A model generated the notes under the pieces. That model was not told where the DNA came from, ran no database searches, and saw nothing but the letters and a program-made list of their open reading frames with translations. Made by a program: the position numbers and the translations under genes. A DNA stretch of 47,978 nucleotides from Thiocystis violacea (GTDB taxonomy: Bacteria; Pseudomonadota; Gammaproteobacteria; Chromatiales; Chromatiaceae), in the NCBI RefSeq assembly GCF_016583575.1, contig NZ_NRRG01000041.1, positions 1 through 47,978 of the forward strand, given 5' to 3'. Positions 35,101-43,568 of the stretch are shown in pieces (positions within the stretch are counted from its first letter, which is position 1; each line of letters begins with the position of its first letter).

Positions 35101-35536
35101 AAGGGTCAGCGATTGCCTGCTGCTTGGCGAGCTTGTTCTGAAAGAAGTCATTGGCCTTGCCCAAGTCGTGGAACAGCGCGGCCAGAGTAGCGATGAGCCG
35201 GATATCCTCTGCAGGGTGCCAGTCGTTCTCATCCTCGCTGCGCAACACATTCCGCTCGGTACTATTGGTCGGCGTGGCTCCCTGAGCATTGAAGCGCCGC
35301 GCATCGCCGACGATCCACATCAGCTCGCTGTGATCCTTGCCACGAATCCAGTGGCAGGCGACCGCCGTGTTCTTACGGGCGGTCTTGCGCAACAGACGAT
35401 GCAGGGTCTCCAAACCCTGCTGGGTGATGGGCGTCTGCCAAGTCCGGTCGCCGCGCCGTTCGGCGAACTGATCGAGGATCCGGCGGGTTTCGGTCAGCGC
35501 GTTCTTGGTGCATTGCGAGATCAGCAGCACGTTCAT
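32159..35536 (-). CDS. cas2-3: Cas2-Cas3 fusion, type I-F nuclease-helicase
   Basis: The protein has 1125 residues. Residues 1 to about 95 are a Cas2 domain (MNVLLISQCTKNALTETRRI), the hallmark of type I-F Cas3. An HD nuclease domain follows with LFHDLGKANDFF (H123/D124), then the SF2 helicase with Walker A STGCGKT (430-436) and the DExD-box equivalent LVLDEPDD (about 596-602). It degrades targets marked by Csy-crRNA and joins Cas1 in spacer acquisition. The start overlaps the cas1 stop by 4 bp. All catalytic motifs I could check are intact. Confidence 0.97.
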   Translation of the reverse strand: MNVLLISQCTKNALTETRRILDQFAERRGDRTWQTPITQQGLETLHRLLRKTARKNTAVACHWIRGKDHSELMWIVGDARRFNAQGATPTNSTERNVLRSEDENDWHPAEDIRLIATLAALFHDLGKANDFFQNKLAKQQAIADPFRHEWVSLRLFEAFVGDGCASDRDWLERLVMLDGAAADKVIAALRRDGLDKAYSPFRTLKCPLSRAIGWLIVSHHRLPSLWDACDLREEILAKIPEPITHGWCGSRAEAEQKAKLACWKIPKTLPLNSQHWREHAGKVASAILKRPTLSGDEAPDVLHSPYVLHLARLVLMLADHYYSAQPSHTRYGDKPRGGKVLYANSRRDDKGEASLNQRLDEHLIGVGVNASRLLRTLPRLDQSLPRIARHKGFRARSSGAYRWQNTAFDLAESLRDRSAQQGFFGINLASTGCGKTIANGRILYGLSNPQRGARFTIALGLRTLTLQTGDAYRERLSLGPEDMAVLVGGAAIPALHEHHHEPVSPASVAGSESVADLLPDHSHVRYEGGLEDGPLKRWLYPDHQSGKAGGRGREAGALLDSPVLVCTVDHLMPATESTRGGHQILPMLRLMTSDLVLDEPDDFDLADLPALTRLVHWAGLLGSRVLLSSATLPPALVQGLFLAYCAGRREFQRHRGDLGERLAVCCAWFDEFDATPAEHGNEAGGEAFLATHATFVDRRIARLAREEAPRRRAAIIPVAIARPVHNDKARQQAELCTALADLLLEQALILHRRHHDHDPTTGKRVSFGLIRMANIDPLFDVARALFARNAPAGHRIHLCVYHARHPLLVRSALERELDAALKRHKKQAVFHQESIRRHLDAGDAADHVFIVLATAVAEVGRDHDYDWAVVEPSSMRSIIQLAGRVKRHRKEACAADQPNILLLDTNLKHLKTGIEQPAFTKPGFESGDFRLRSHRLTDLLTPEQWQVIDARARIRPRPDLDPAGNLVDLEHAALTDLLLGAQQGQQQVKWPAKRWWETPAHLTGIPQRCTPFRHDKEGRQTFVLLPDEDSLTVGFHWLPDGPYGTASDQANRLMHLADEDVLTGQGIVPWAVPDYLPALIDLAEDFDLDPVDCARKFGTIDLPGKPDDGQLWRYHPALGFSRWFG

Positions 35537-36510
35537 GCCGTCGCGCCCCCGAGATCCTGGGCAATGGCCTTGAGCGAGTCGATCATGAAATCCAGGGCCT
35601 CGGCGCGCGTCAGCGACTCGATGCAGGATTGACGAAAGGTCTGCTCATCGTCTCCCTGCATCGCCGAGAGGAAGGCTTGCGGCAGGATGACTGCGTCCTT
35701 GACCAGGTCGGCCGTATCGAACACCAGACCGCCGCGTCGGGTCTTACCGTGAAGGACCGCTAATCCGTGCGGCAGACCGAGCACCCAGGTAGCCGTCGCC
35801 GCCAGGCCATAGGCCAGGTAATTCCCGTGATCGAGGAAGCGGTTGGCGGGATCGCTCCCGGTTCCCCGCTTGGCGCGCACGAAGTCGCCGTAACCGACCG
35901 CCTGAACGGCCAATTTGAAGAGCTGTTTGGTCAGTCGCGCCTCCTCGGTCAGGAGGGCGGTGACATCGACCGCCGCATTCACGCCTTCAAGAGCACGTTG
36001 CAGCATGGTTTCCAGGCGATTGTGATCGATGGCAAAGCCGCGCTCGCTCAGGACGCGCCCTCTCAGCCAATGGTCGCGGATGAAACCGAGTCGCAGGCGC
36101 TGGATCGTCTTCGCCGCTGCGAGACGGCGTGCGTCGTCGAACCAGAATCGCACCCAAGCCTGAAGGTATTCGGTGGGGCGATACTCGCTTTGAGGCGAGA
36201 ACCAGAGGATATCGGTGTCGCGCTCGGTAGCGCTGAACAAGGGCGTCCCCCCGCCGCCGCTGAAGCCCACCAGAACGCCAGCCTTGCCCAGTTCACGCAT
36301 GGCCGCCTGGGTGATCGAGGTGCCGGTTCCGAGCAGCAGGCAGGTGGTATTGGCTATGGGGATGTTCCAGTAAAGCGAACGCTTCCCCTCATCGGTGACA
36401 TACTCGACGCGTCCGCCATTGACCAGGACTCGGCAGTGCTCCAGGTAGTAGAGATTGGCGCGTTTGGAGTGAAGGATGGTTTTGAGATCCGAGGGAGCCA
36501 GGTCTTCCAT
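35533..36510 (-). CDS. cas1: Cas1 integrase (type I-F)
   Basis: The 325-residue Cas1 of the I-F lineage starts with LKTILHSKRANLYYLEHCRV, the usual I-F Cas1 opening. It contains GTGTSITQAAMRELGKAGVLVGFSGGGGTPLF and a C-terminal catalytic region with LPHGLAVLHGKTRRGGLVFD and the DLVKDAVILPQAF segment. With the Cas2 part of Cas2-3 it integrates new spacers at the leader end of the array. It is the first gene of the cas1-cas2-3 unit. The upstream gap 36511-36711 is shared with a rightward gene. Confidence 0.96.
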   Translation of the reverse strand: MEDLAPSDLKTILHSKRANLYYLEHCRVLVNGGRVEYVTDEGKRSLYWNIPIANTTCLLLGTGTSITQAAMRELGKAGVLVGFSGGGGTPLFSATERDTDILWFSPQSEYRPTEYLQAWVRFWFDDARRLAAAKTIQRLRLGFIRDHWLRGRVLSERGFAIDHNRLETMLQRALEGVNAAVDVTALLTEEARLTKQLFKLAVQAVGYGDFVRAKRGTGSDPANRFLDHGNYLAYGLAATATWVLGLPHGLAVLHGKTRRGGLVFDTADLVKDAVILPQAFLSAMQGDDEQTFRQSCIESLTRAEALDFMIDSLKAIAQDLGGATA

Positions 36511-36711
36511 GTCGGGTGATGGTCTTCGCGGTTAGTTCAGACGCTCACTATTACACACTCCGAGGCGCCCAATCGCCGTAGAGTCGGCACCTGACAGGAG
36601 AGGTGGCGGCGGTGGGGAAACGCCACGACCGCGGCCGATGGGCCGCTATCAATAGGTGTCCTGCTCGGCCGGAGCCCGGTCGGGCCATCATGCACAGGAG
36701 AGAAAACGCCA

Positions 36712-38658
36712 ATGCGCGCCTTGATCCTTTTCCCGATGCTCGCCGGACTCGGTCTGGTGTTCGGTACGCCGCTGACGAGTGCCGCGACGCTCGTCTCGAA
36801 CCTGCCCTCGCCACAGTCGGCCGGGACGACCATCACCTTCACGATCGACGGGGAGGGCGAATCAAGCGCGCTCTACCGACTGAGTGTCGGTCCGGCGTGG
36901 GATCCCGGGCGGATCGGCGTCGTCTACGATTATTCCCAGGATAACGTCCTCGAATGGACCATCATCGATCCCGGAACCTACCGCGTGATCGGCACCGTGC
37001 TTGACACGGAGACGGGCCGGGAGAGCGTCGCGAGCCAAGTCTTCACGATCATGCCCGCCGTCCCGCCATCGGTGACCTCGCCGGTCGTGCAACCGACAGG
37101 CAACCCGCTGGTCGCGCTCTACGTGGTGCCGCCATGCCCCGAGCCAGTGCTGATGCGGGTGCGCTTTTTCGCGCCGTCCGTCGGCATCGAACAGACGACG
37201 AGCCCCAAGCGCTGCGAGCCCGGCACGCCCTTACACTTCTACGTCGCCGGCATGCGCGAGAACACGACCTACCGGATGCGGCACGAGACACTGGGACCGA
37301 ATGGCCTAATGCTCGACCCTGGGCCATTCATCAGGTTCACGACGGGGCAGGCGCCGATCGGGATCTCACCAAACCGGCTGACGCTCCCCCAAGCCCCCTG
37401 GGCCAGCGTGGCCGAACCGGTGATCTGGAACTCGCCGCTCATCGGGAACCAAGACCTCGGACTCAGCCCCTACATCCACGCGACGGACCTCGATGGCCAC
37501 CTGATCTGGTATCTGGACGAGGTGACATGGGCCGTGCGCCCCAGCCACGACGGCACCTTCTGGTCCCTGAGGCCCGACCCCTTCACGGGCATCCAGGACA
37601 ATCTCCTGGTCAAGGTCGATCTGCTCGGCCAGGTCGTGAAACAGACGAGCGTCCAATCCTTGAACCACCAGGTCGCCCAACTCGGTCACGGCGACAGGAT
37701 CAACGATATCCACCACGACGTCCGCGACCTACCCAACGGCGACATCGCCTTCATCTCGACGGTCGAGCGGCTGGTCACCGACGTTCAGGGCGCCGGCGAG
37801 GTCTCGGTCATCGGCGACATGATCCTCGTCACGAACCAGGATTTTGAGATCAAGTGGATCTGGAACGGCTGGGACCATCTGGATCCGACCCGTCTCGCGA
37901 CGCTCGGCGAGGTCTGCATGGCCGGCGTGGCCGGCTGCCAGCCCTTCTTCCTGGCGGACGAAACCAACGACTGGATGCACGCGAACGCGCTCGCCTACAC
38001 ACCGGACGGCCACCTGATCCTGTCGGTCCGGCACCAGGACTGGATCATCAAGATCAACTACGCGAACGGTGCCGGCGACGGCCGCATCCTCTGGCGGCTC
38101 GGCCGGGAGGGCGACTTCAGGCTCGTGGGTGGCCACGAGGATGACTGGTTTTCGCACACCCACGATCCCAGTTTCATCAGCGACAACCGGATCCTCGTCT
38201 ACGACAACAGCAACCAGCGCTGCGCCTCCGCGACGCCGCCAGCCGACTGCCAGAGCCGGGGGCAGGTGTGGGAAATCGATGAAGGCGCGATGACGGCCGA
38301 GCTCGTCTTCAACAAGGATCTCGGTGAATACGCCTTCGCGGTCGGCTCGGCCCAGCCGCTCGGCAACGGCAACTACTGGTTCAACTCCGGCATGCTCGGA
38401 ACCTTCGCGGAACCACGGACGACGATGCAGGAGGTGGATCCGAGCAGAGCCACGCTCTATCAGAACGATCTCGATATTTTTCAGTATCGCTCCTATAGGC
38501 TGAGCGACCTCTACACGCCGCCCCCATCCTGGGGCACACCCACCCGGATGGACCATGGAAGATCCGATGGGTGCCCAAGGAGCCCCGACCATTCCTGCCG
38601 ACCGATCGCGGTCGATCCCGAAACCCCTCGCGGACCGGATCGAAGGTTCCCGCGGTAA
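36712..38658 (+). CDS. Arylsulfotransferase (ASST)-family exported protein
   Basis: The 648-residue protein has a signal peptide (MRALILFPMLAGLGLVFGTP ending near SAA). After a beta-rich N-terminal region (about residues 25-220), an ASST-like propeller carries HLIWYLDEVTWAVRPSHDGTF and NDWMHANALAYTPDGHLILS. The His in DWMHANA (about 422) corresponds to the sulfurylated histidine region of bacterial AssT. Such enzymes transfer sulfate between phenols in the periplasm; the substrate here is unknown. The family-like end (YRSYRLSDLYTPP) is followed by about 45 extra residues rich in Pro/Arg/Asp with no recognisable fold. Confidence 0.8.
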   Translation: MRALILFPMLAGLGLVFGTPLTSAATLVSNLPSPQSAGTTITFTIDGEGESSALYRLSVGPAWDPGRIGVVYDYSQDNVLEWTIIDPGTYRVIGTVLDTETGRESVASQVFTIMPAVPPSVTSPVVQPTGNPLVALYVVPPCPEPVLMRVRFFAPSVGIEQTTSPKRCEPGTPLHFYVAGMRENTTYRMRHETLGPNGLMLDPGPFIRFTTGQAPIGISPNRLTLPQAPWASVAEPVIWNSPLIGNQDLGLSPYIHATDLDGHLIWYLDEVTWAVRPSHDGTFWSLRPDPFTGIQDNLLVKVDLLGQVVKQTSVQSLNHQVAQLGHGDRINDIHHDVRDLPNGDIAFISTVERLVTDVQGAGEVSVIGDMILVTNQDFEIKWIWNGWDHLDPTRLATLGEVCMAGVAGCQPFFLADETNDWMHANALAYTPDGHLILSVRHQDWIIKINYANGAGDGRILWRLGREGDFRLVGGHEDDWFSHTHDPSFISDNRILVYDNSNQRCASATPPADCQSRGQVWEIDEGAMTAELVFNKDLGEYAFAVGSAQPLGNGNYWFNSGMLGTFAEPRTTMQEVDPSRATLYQNDLDIFQYRSYRLSDLYTPPPSWGTPTRMDHGRSDGCPRSPDHSCRPIAVDPETPRGPDRRFPR

Positions 38659-38682
38659 GAATGACGCCTTATTCGGCGCCAA

Positions 38683-39129
38683 TCATGCGAGCACGGCCAC
38701 GCCGCGATCCTGGTCGCGGGCGAAGTTGATCAGCATCTCAAGGGCGACACTCGGGCGGGCACCGACATGGGCCGCATCGAAGCCATGTTCGAAGAACGGG
38801 GCGTAGTCGCGGTAGGCCGCGGCGTCCCGAGCGTCCAGGCGTTTGAAGCCCATGCTCCAGCGGTCGAAATTGCGCTCGCTGATCGGTGCTCGCTCAATCA
38901 CGAAAACAGCGGTGTGACGCGGATCGTCCCTGATGCGCGAGAAGACCTCATCCACGGCGACGGCGTCGCCTTCGAGCACCTGCATGAAGCTACCGTTCGA
39001 ATAGAGCAGCATGCCGGTCACGCTCTGAGGTTTGTTATGGCGAACGGAGGATGCGAGGATCTTGTCAAGTTCCGCCTCGCTTAAGTCCTCGCGCGCGCTG
39101 CTGACGTAAATGAGATGAATGAGAGTCAT
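38683..39129 (-). CDS. Short BLUF-domain blue-light sensor
   Basis: The 148-residue protein consists of a single BLUF domain plus a short helical tail. The flavin-site residues fall exactly where expected relative to AppA: Y8, N32, Q50, W91 and M93 (AppA Y21, N45, Q63, W104, M106). It should bind FAD and signal blue light through a partner protein, because it has no output domain. It converges with the arylsulfotransferase gene (24-bp gap) and has no operon partner, so its target is unknown. Confidence 0.93.
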   Translation of the reverse strand: MTLIHLIYVSSAREDLSEAELDKILASSVRHNKPQSVTGMLLYSNGSFMQVLEGDAVAVDEVFSRIRDDPRHTAVFVIERAPISERNFDRWSMGFKRLDARDAAAYRDYAPFFEHGFDAAHVGARPSVALEMLINFARDQDRGVAVLA

Positions 39130-39329
39130 GGCATCAATGAGAGTTAAAGGTGTGGGTATTGTCGAAAGATCACGATTTTAACACCATCGCCAAGAATTCA
39201 CGCCAGAGCGGGTGCGACCATGACGGATGCCTGGCCGGGAAACCCCAGCCACGGCGTCCGATATCGAGGGTCGGGAAATCGCGTCGATACCGCCTCCAAC
39301 CGCCCCGTCCGGCGTCCACCGATCGTAGA

Positions 39330-40097
39330 TCAAACAAGGTCCAGGCGCCGCTCAAGCCAGACCCACCAGTCATTCAACCGACCCAGAACCCAGTGGGCGC
39401 CGTCCTGAACACGCTCCCCGAGATCGTCCAGGACCAGGAGCGGATCGACGTCGATCCGCTCCAGCACGCCATCGGCCGGCGGAGCCACCCAGAGCAGGGC
39501 CAGCAGGACCAGGGCCATGGCGAGACTGCTCCAGGGCGAAGCCAGACAGAAGGGCTTGAGCGCGGTGCCGAAGGAACGTTTCACCCTGGCGTTGAAGAGA
39601 TCGACGCTCGAGAACTCATCCAGACAGAGATGCGTCAGGTAGCCGATGCCGACCACCAGCCCGGCGATCCAGGCCAATTCCGGCGGCCGTTCCCAGACCC
39701 AGTAGGCGAGATTCGTCGCCGCCAGGGCCGTGGCGGCGATGGCAAGCCAGGAATGCCAGATGCCCCGATGAACCGTGAAGCGGGAAAAAACCTTGAGGAA
39801 CCCATAACGCACGCAGAGAAAGACCCCGACCCAGATCGCCGCCAACTCCAGGGGCAGGAACCGGTTCGTCAAGGGTAGCGTCATGGCGAAGGCCAGACTG
39901 GCGCCCAGCACGCTGAAGAGGGCGTTGACCGGCTTGGAGGTATCCGAATCGATATCCGGAAGCAGGCTGCCAATCACACCGAGCGAGAACAGCGACAGGG
40001 CTTCGGTCTCCTGGATCCAGCCAGCCATGTTCAGGGAGAGCGTGGTCGCGGCGCTGACCAGGATGCCGACATTGAGGTGCGTCTGGAAATTGGCCAT
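39330..40097 (-). CDS. YdjM-like membrane-bound metal-dependent hydrolase
   Basis: The protein has 255 residues from the ATG at 40095-40097 (MANFQTHLNVGILVS). The family pattern is present: an early THLNVG histidine, LLPDIDSDTSKPVN (PDxDxD), VHRGIWHS (HRGxxHS) and YLTHLCLDEFSSVDLF (HxxxDxxS), spread over about five membrane helices. These are putative zinc or metal ligands of the YdjM/DUF457 family, whose substrate is unsettled. The frame upstream of 40097 lacks family features. The 200-bp gap to the BLUF gene holds nothing I recognise. Confidence 0.88.
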   Translation of the reverse strand: MANFQTHLNVGILVSAATTLSLNMAGWIQETEALSLFSLGVIGSLLPDIDSDTSKPVNALFSVLGASLAFAMTLPLTNRFLPLELAAIWVGVFLCVRYGFLKVFSRFTVHRGIWHSWLAIAATALAATNLAYWVWERPPELAWIAGLVVGIGYLTHLCLDEFSSVDLFNARVKRSFGTALKPFCLASPWSSLAMALVLLALLWVAPPADGVLERIDVDPLLVLDDLGERVQDGAHWVLGRLNDWWVWLERRLDLV

Positions 40098-40263
40098 GCT
40101 GAACGGCTGGATCGATCGTAAAACGCGAACAAGGCGAGAGTGTAACCCAATCCATGAGGGTCGGAGCCGACCGCCGTGCGTCCCGGCCAGGCCGAGACGC
40201 TTGCCCACGGAAGCGCGAATACGCGGATAATGAACGCCAATCGACACCCGGAGACTCGACGCC

Positions 40264-41154
40264 ATGCCCCGCTCGTCCTTGACTCTCGCGCTCGTGCAGC
40301 AGTCCGACCAGGGTGGCACGGCGGCCAATCTGGATGATTGCGAGGCCGCCATCCGCGCGGCCTCGATCCGGGGCTGCGGACTGGTGCTCTTGCAGGAACT
40401 GCACAACGGCCCCTACTTCTGCCAGACCGAGGATCCCGACCTGTTCGACCTGGCCGAGTCCATCCCCGGCCCGACGACCGAGCGTCTCAGCGCCCTCGCG
40501 CGCGAGCTGGAGCTGGTCATCGTGGGTTCGCTGTTCGAGCGGCGCGCCCCCGGTCTCTACCACAACACGGCCGTGGTAGTGGACGCGGACGGCTCGCTCG
40601 CCGGCATCTATCGCAAGATGCACATCCCGGACGACCCTGGCTACTATGAAAAATACTATTTCACCCCTGGCGATCTGGGATTCAATCCGGTCGACACCGC
40701 CGTGGGGCGTCTCGGGGTTCTGGTGTGCTGGGACCAATGGTTTCCGGAGGCCGCGCGGGCGATGGCGCTCGCGGGTGCTCAGATCCTGCTCTACCCCACG
40801 GCGATCGGCTGGGATCCGAACGACGCGCCCGAGGAGCAGCAACGCCAGCTCCAGGCCTGGATGACCATCCAGCGCGGGCACGCGATCGCCAACGGACTGA
40901 ACCTGGCGGCCTGCAATCGGGTGGGTTACGAACCGGATCCGAGCGAGGTCACGCCCGGCGCCCGCTTCTGGGGCCATTCGTTCGTCTGCGGCCCCCAGGG
41001 CGAGATCATCGCCCAGGCCGACGACCAGGCGCCCAAGCTCCTGGTCGCCGAGGTCGATCTGGCGCGCACCGAGCAGGTCCGGCGCGTCTGGCCCTTCCTG
41101 CGCGACCGACGCATCGACGCCTATGCCGATCTGGCTCGACGCTACCGCGATTAG
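40264..41154 (+). CDS. aguB: N-carbamoylputrescine amidase-type nitrilase-superfamily enzyme
   Basis: The 296-residue carbon-nitrogen hydrolase has the E-K-C triad at E45 (LLQELHNGPYF), K118 (IYRKMHIPDDPGYYEKYYF) and C155 (GVLVCWDQWFPEAARAMAL). The LHNGPYFCQ and HIPDDPGYYEKYYFTPGD blocks are typical of AguB, which converts N-carbamoylputrescine to putrescine, CO2 and ammonia. The usual partner agmatine deiminase (aguA) is not in this window. The TAG stop overlaps a heptamer tandem repeat. Confidence 0.88.
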   Translation: MPRSSLTLALVQQSDQGGTAANLDDCEAAIRAASIRGCGLVLLQELHNGPYFCQTEDPDLFDLAESIPGPTTERLSALARELELVIVGSLFERRAPGLYHNTAVVVDADGSLAGIYRKMHIPDDPGYYEKYYFTPGDLGFNPVDTAVGRLGVLVCWDQWFPEAARAMALAGAQILLYPTAIGWDPNDAPEEQQRQLQAWMTIQRGHAIANGLNLAACNRVGYEPDPSEVTPGARFWGHSFVCGPQGEIIAQADDQAPKLLVAEVDLARTEQVRRVWPFLRDRRIDAYADLARRYRD

Positions 41155-41201
41155 TTGTCAGTTGTCAGTTGTCAGTTGTCAGTTGTCAGTTGTCAGTTGT
41201 C
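41153..41201. repeat. Heptanucleotide tandem repeat (AGTTGTC x7)
   Basis: Seven perfect AGTTGTC units run head to tail, plus a partial AGT. The first unit shares its AG with the aguB stop codon TAG. Because the stop comes first, copy-number change would not alter AguB, but it would alter spacing to the next gene. Such arrays are prone to slippage. Confidence 0.95.
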
Positions 41202-41318
41202 AGTAAAGGCTAATCGATTGTTTATAAAAGATGCATGGGGTTTCGGTATCGTCTGTTCCCGCCCCTATTGAACGCGGTAGACCGCGCTTCCAAATCCCAT
41301 AGACCCGGAGGACTCCGC

Positions 41319-42440
41319 ATGACCAACAGCTTATCCGCGCTCGATGACGTCCAACTCCAGATGCGTTCCATCATCCAGCGCATCGCCACTGGCCCGGAAC
41401 TCTCCAAGGACATCTCCCTTGAAGAGGCGCGTATCGGGATGCAGGCCATCCTGGACAATCAGGTCGATCCGGTCCAGGCCGGTATCTTCCTGATCGCGCT
41501 GCGCATGAAGCGCGAGAGCGACGACGAAATGAAGGGCATCCTGGACGCCATCCGCGAGGCTACCGGCCATGTGGTCGCGGACGTCGACGACGTGGTGGAT
41601 ATCGCCGATCCCTACGACGGCTACAACCGCTGCCTGCCGGCCGCGCCCTTCCTGATGCCGGTGCTCGCCGAATGCGGCGTCGCCAGCATCAGTCATGGCG
41701 CGCATGCCGTCGGACCCAAGTTCGGCGTCACCCATCGCCTCATTCTGGAGGCCGCCGGAGTCCCGGTCGATCTGTCCCCGGTCGAGGCCGCCGAACGGCT
41801 CTCCGACCCCGGCCTAGGCTGGAGCTATATCGATCAGCGGGCCTTCTGCGCCCCCCTGCACAACCTGGTGGATCTGCGCCGCGCCGTCGTCAAGCGTCAG
41901 GTCATCACCACCGCCGAGGTGCTGGCCCGGCCCATTCATGGACGCAAGCACACCCATCTGGTGACCGGCTATGTCCACAAGCCCTATCCGCGCATCTACG
42001 CCCTGCTCGCGCGCCATGCCGGATTTGATTCAGCCCTATTGATTCGGGGCGCGGAGGGCGGCGTCATTCCCTCGCTGCGCCAGAAGGGCACCTGCTTCAG
42101 CTATCAGCATCACTCCGAGGAGCAATCCTTCGAGATCGACCCGATCCAGCTTGGCATCGAGCAACCAGTTCGCTCCGTGCCGCTGCCGGACGACCTGCCG
42201 CAGACCACCCGGCCAGGCGACGAGATCGCGGTGGCCGTGGATGTCCCAGCCACCGCCAGGGCCGCCGCCGAGGCAGGCCTGGAGGCGCTCGCAGGGGTCA
42301 AGGGTCCGACCTACGACAGCCTGGTGTGCACGGGCGCGCTCATCCTCTGGCACCTGGGCCGGGAGAAATCGCTGGAGGTAGCCGCCGACCGCATCCGCGA
42401 CGCGCTGGATTCCGGCCAGGCCGCGCGGAGGGTTCGCTGA
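41319..42440 (+). CDS. Anthranilate phosphoribosyltransferase-like (TrpD-family) protein
   Basis: The protein has 373 residues from ATG 41319, with GGAGGA 7 nt upstream. The N-terminal helical domain (DISLEEARIGMQAILDNQVDP, LIALRMKRESDDEMKGI) is that of TrpD/nucleoside phosphorylase class enzymes. The phosphoribosyl part is altered: the GTGGD loop expected after the hinge is replaced by DIADPYDGYNRCLPAAPFL, while SHGAHAVGPKFGVTH replaces the usual KHGNRAxSSxxGSAD region. It is therefore probably a TrpD2-like paralogue rather than the tryptophan enzyme. Substrate unknown. It overlaps the following Rieske gene by 1 bp (TGATG). Confidence 0.75.
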   Translation: MTNSLSALDDVQLQMRSIIQRIATGPELSKDISLEEARIGMQAILDNQVDPVQAGIFLIALRMKRESDDEMKGILDAIREATGHVVADVDDVVDIADPYDGYNRCLPAAPFLMPVLAECGVASISHGAHAVGPKFGVTHRLILEAAGVPVDLSPVEAAERLSDPGLGWSYIDQRAFCAPLHNLVDLRRAVVKRQVITTAEVLARPIHGRKHTHLVTGYVHKPYPRIYALLARHAGFDSALLIRGAEGGVIPSLRQKGTCFSYQHHSEEQSFEIDPIQLGIEQPVRSVPLPDDLPQTTRPGDEIAVAVDVPATARAAAEAGLEALAGVKGPTYDSLVCTGALILWHLGREKSLEVAADRIRDALDSGQAARRVR

Positions 42441-42769
42441 TGCCCGAGGCGCCCTTCGTCGCCGTCGCCGACCGCGACGCCATTCAGGATGGGAAATTCA
42501 TCAAGGTCACGATCGAGGGGCGATCCTTCATCCTCGCCCGTGTCGACGACCGCTTCCACGCGGTCGAGGACAATTGCAGCCACGAGGACTATCCCCTGTC
42601 CTACGGCTGTCTCGATGGGGATCGCATCAAGTGCTCCCTGCACGGCAGCCGCTTCAGCCTGGAAACCGGCGCGCCCATGGACGAACCCGCCGACACGCCG
42701 ATCCGCACCTACGCCGTCAAGGTCGCCGACGGTCGCGTCTGGATCGATCCGACGCAGCCATCGAACTAA
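42440..42769 (+). CDS. Small Rieske [2Fe-2S] ferredoxin-type protein
   Basis: The 109-residue Rieske domain has ligands C46-x-H48 and C65-x2-H68 (CSHEDYPLSYG...KCSLHGSRF) with the 16-residue spacing typical of dioxygenase-type ferredoxins and NirD-like proteins. No signal peptide, so it is cytoplasmic. Its ATG overlaps the TGA of the TrpD-like gene, so the two are probably translated together. It may supply or sense electrons for that enzyme, but the link is inferred from coupling only. Confidence 0.9.
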   Translation: MPEAPFVAVADRDAIQDGKFIKVTIEGRSFILARVDDRFHAVEDNCSHEDYPLSYGCLDGDRIKCSLHGSRFSLETGAPMDEPADTPIRTYAVKVADGRVWIDPTQPSN

Positions 42770-42854
42770 CGACCGAAACGGCTCCGACCGGCGCCCGCCG
42801 GTCGGAATGGGCGACGAGAGACATTGACCATAAGGATGGCGGAAAACCCGCCCT

Positions 42855-43568
42855 CTATCCCTCAAAGCCCGAGCGTCCCTCGACCGCCCCGAGAGCCAGC
42901 TCGATCTGCTGATAGGCCCGATTGATCCAGACCTTGACGCGCTGGCGCTCCATGAGACCCAGCCCGGAATCCTTGTTATGCGCGGCCGCCCAGAGGCTGG
43001 CGTTGCCATGGTCGATCTTGCGCATGGCGGCGGCGTGCAGTTCCGGAAGATCGATCACGGCCGCCCCGAGATCCTGCGCCCTGGCATGGACCGGAGAGGC
43101 CGTGTAGGCGGAAAAATCCTTGCCGCGTCCATGGTTCCTCACCACGACATAGGTGGCCGCCCGACCGTAACGCTCCAGCAGGGCGTCGAGCAGCGCGATC
43201 CCGTCGGCGCCGTCGTCGAGTACATGCCAGAAAACGATCCGGGTTTGCTCCTCGCGCGCGAGGGTCATGAGGTCGTTCTGATCGATCCAGCGATGCAGAA
43301 GCGCCGAGGTCTGGGCCGCCAGGTCGACCAGGACGTTTCGCTCGGTCTCCAGGGCAGCCTCCATGAGCTGGTCCGCGCTCTCGATGTCATCAAGCACGAT
43401 GGGGCGACTGAAGTCGGCATAGAAGCGCAGGAGCGCGCCATGGGAGCGATCCGTGTCGAAGGCCGTGAAGGCCAGCCCCTTGTCGATATGGTACTGAGCC
43501 AGCAGCCGCGCCAGGACCGATTTGCCGACCCCGCCTTTCTCTCCGCCGATGAAGTGAATCTCGCTCAT
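42855..43568 (-). CDS. ParA/MinD-superfamily P-loop ATPase (MobD-like)
   Basis: The 237-residue protein has a deviant Walker A KGGVGKS (11-17) near the N-terminus and FDTDRSHG as the switch region, the layout of small ParA-like ATPases. The segments following (VVVRNHGRGKDFSAY, DLPELHAAAMRKID) resemble mobilisation-associated MobD-type ATPases more than chromosome ParA. No ParB, relaxase or parS-like repeats are nearby. Stand-alone gene on the minus strand; role unknown. Confidence 0.78.
   Translation of the reverse strand: MSEIHFIGGEKGGVGKSVLARLLAQYHIDKGLAFTAFDTDRSHGALLRFYADFSRPIVLDDIESADQLMEAALETERNVLVDLAAQTSALLHRWIDQNDLMTLAREEQTRIVFWHVLDDGADGIALLDALLERYGRAATYVVVRNHGRGKDFSAYTASPVHARAQDLGAAVIDLPELHAAAMRKIDHGNASLWAAAHNKDSGLGLMERQRVKVWINRAYQQIELALGAVEGRSGFEG

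Noticed and set aside
39170-39373. 67-codon minus-strand ORF between the BLUF and YdjM-like genes
   Set aside because: It overlaps the end of the YdjM-like gene, has no ribosome-binding site or recognisable domain, and has the composition of a shadow frame.
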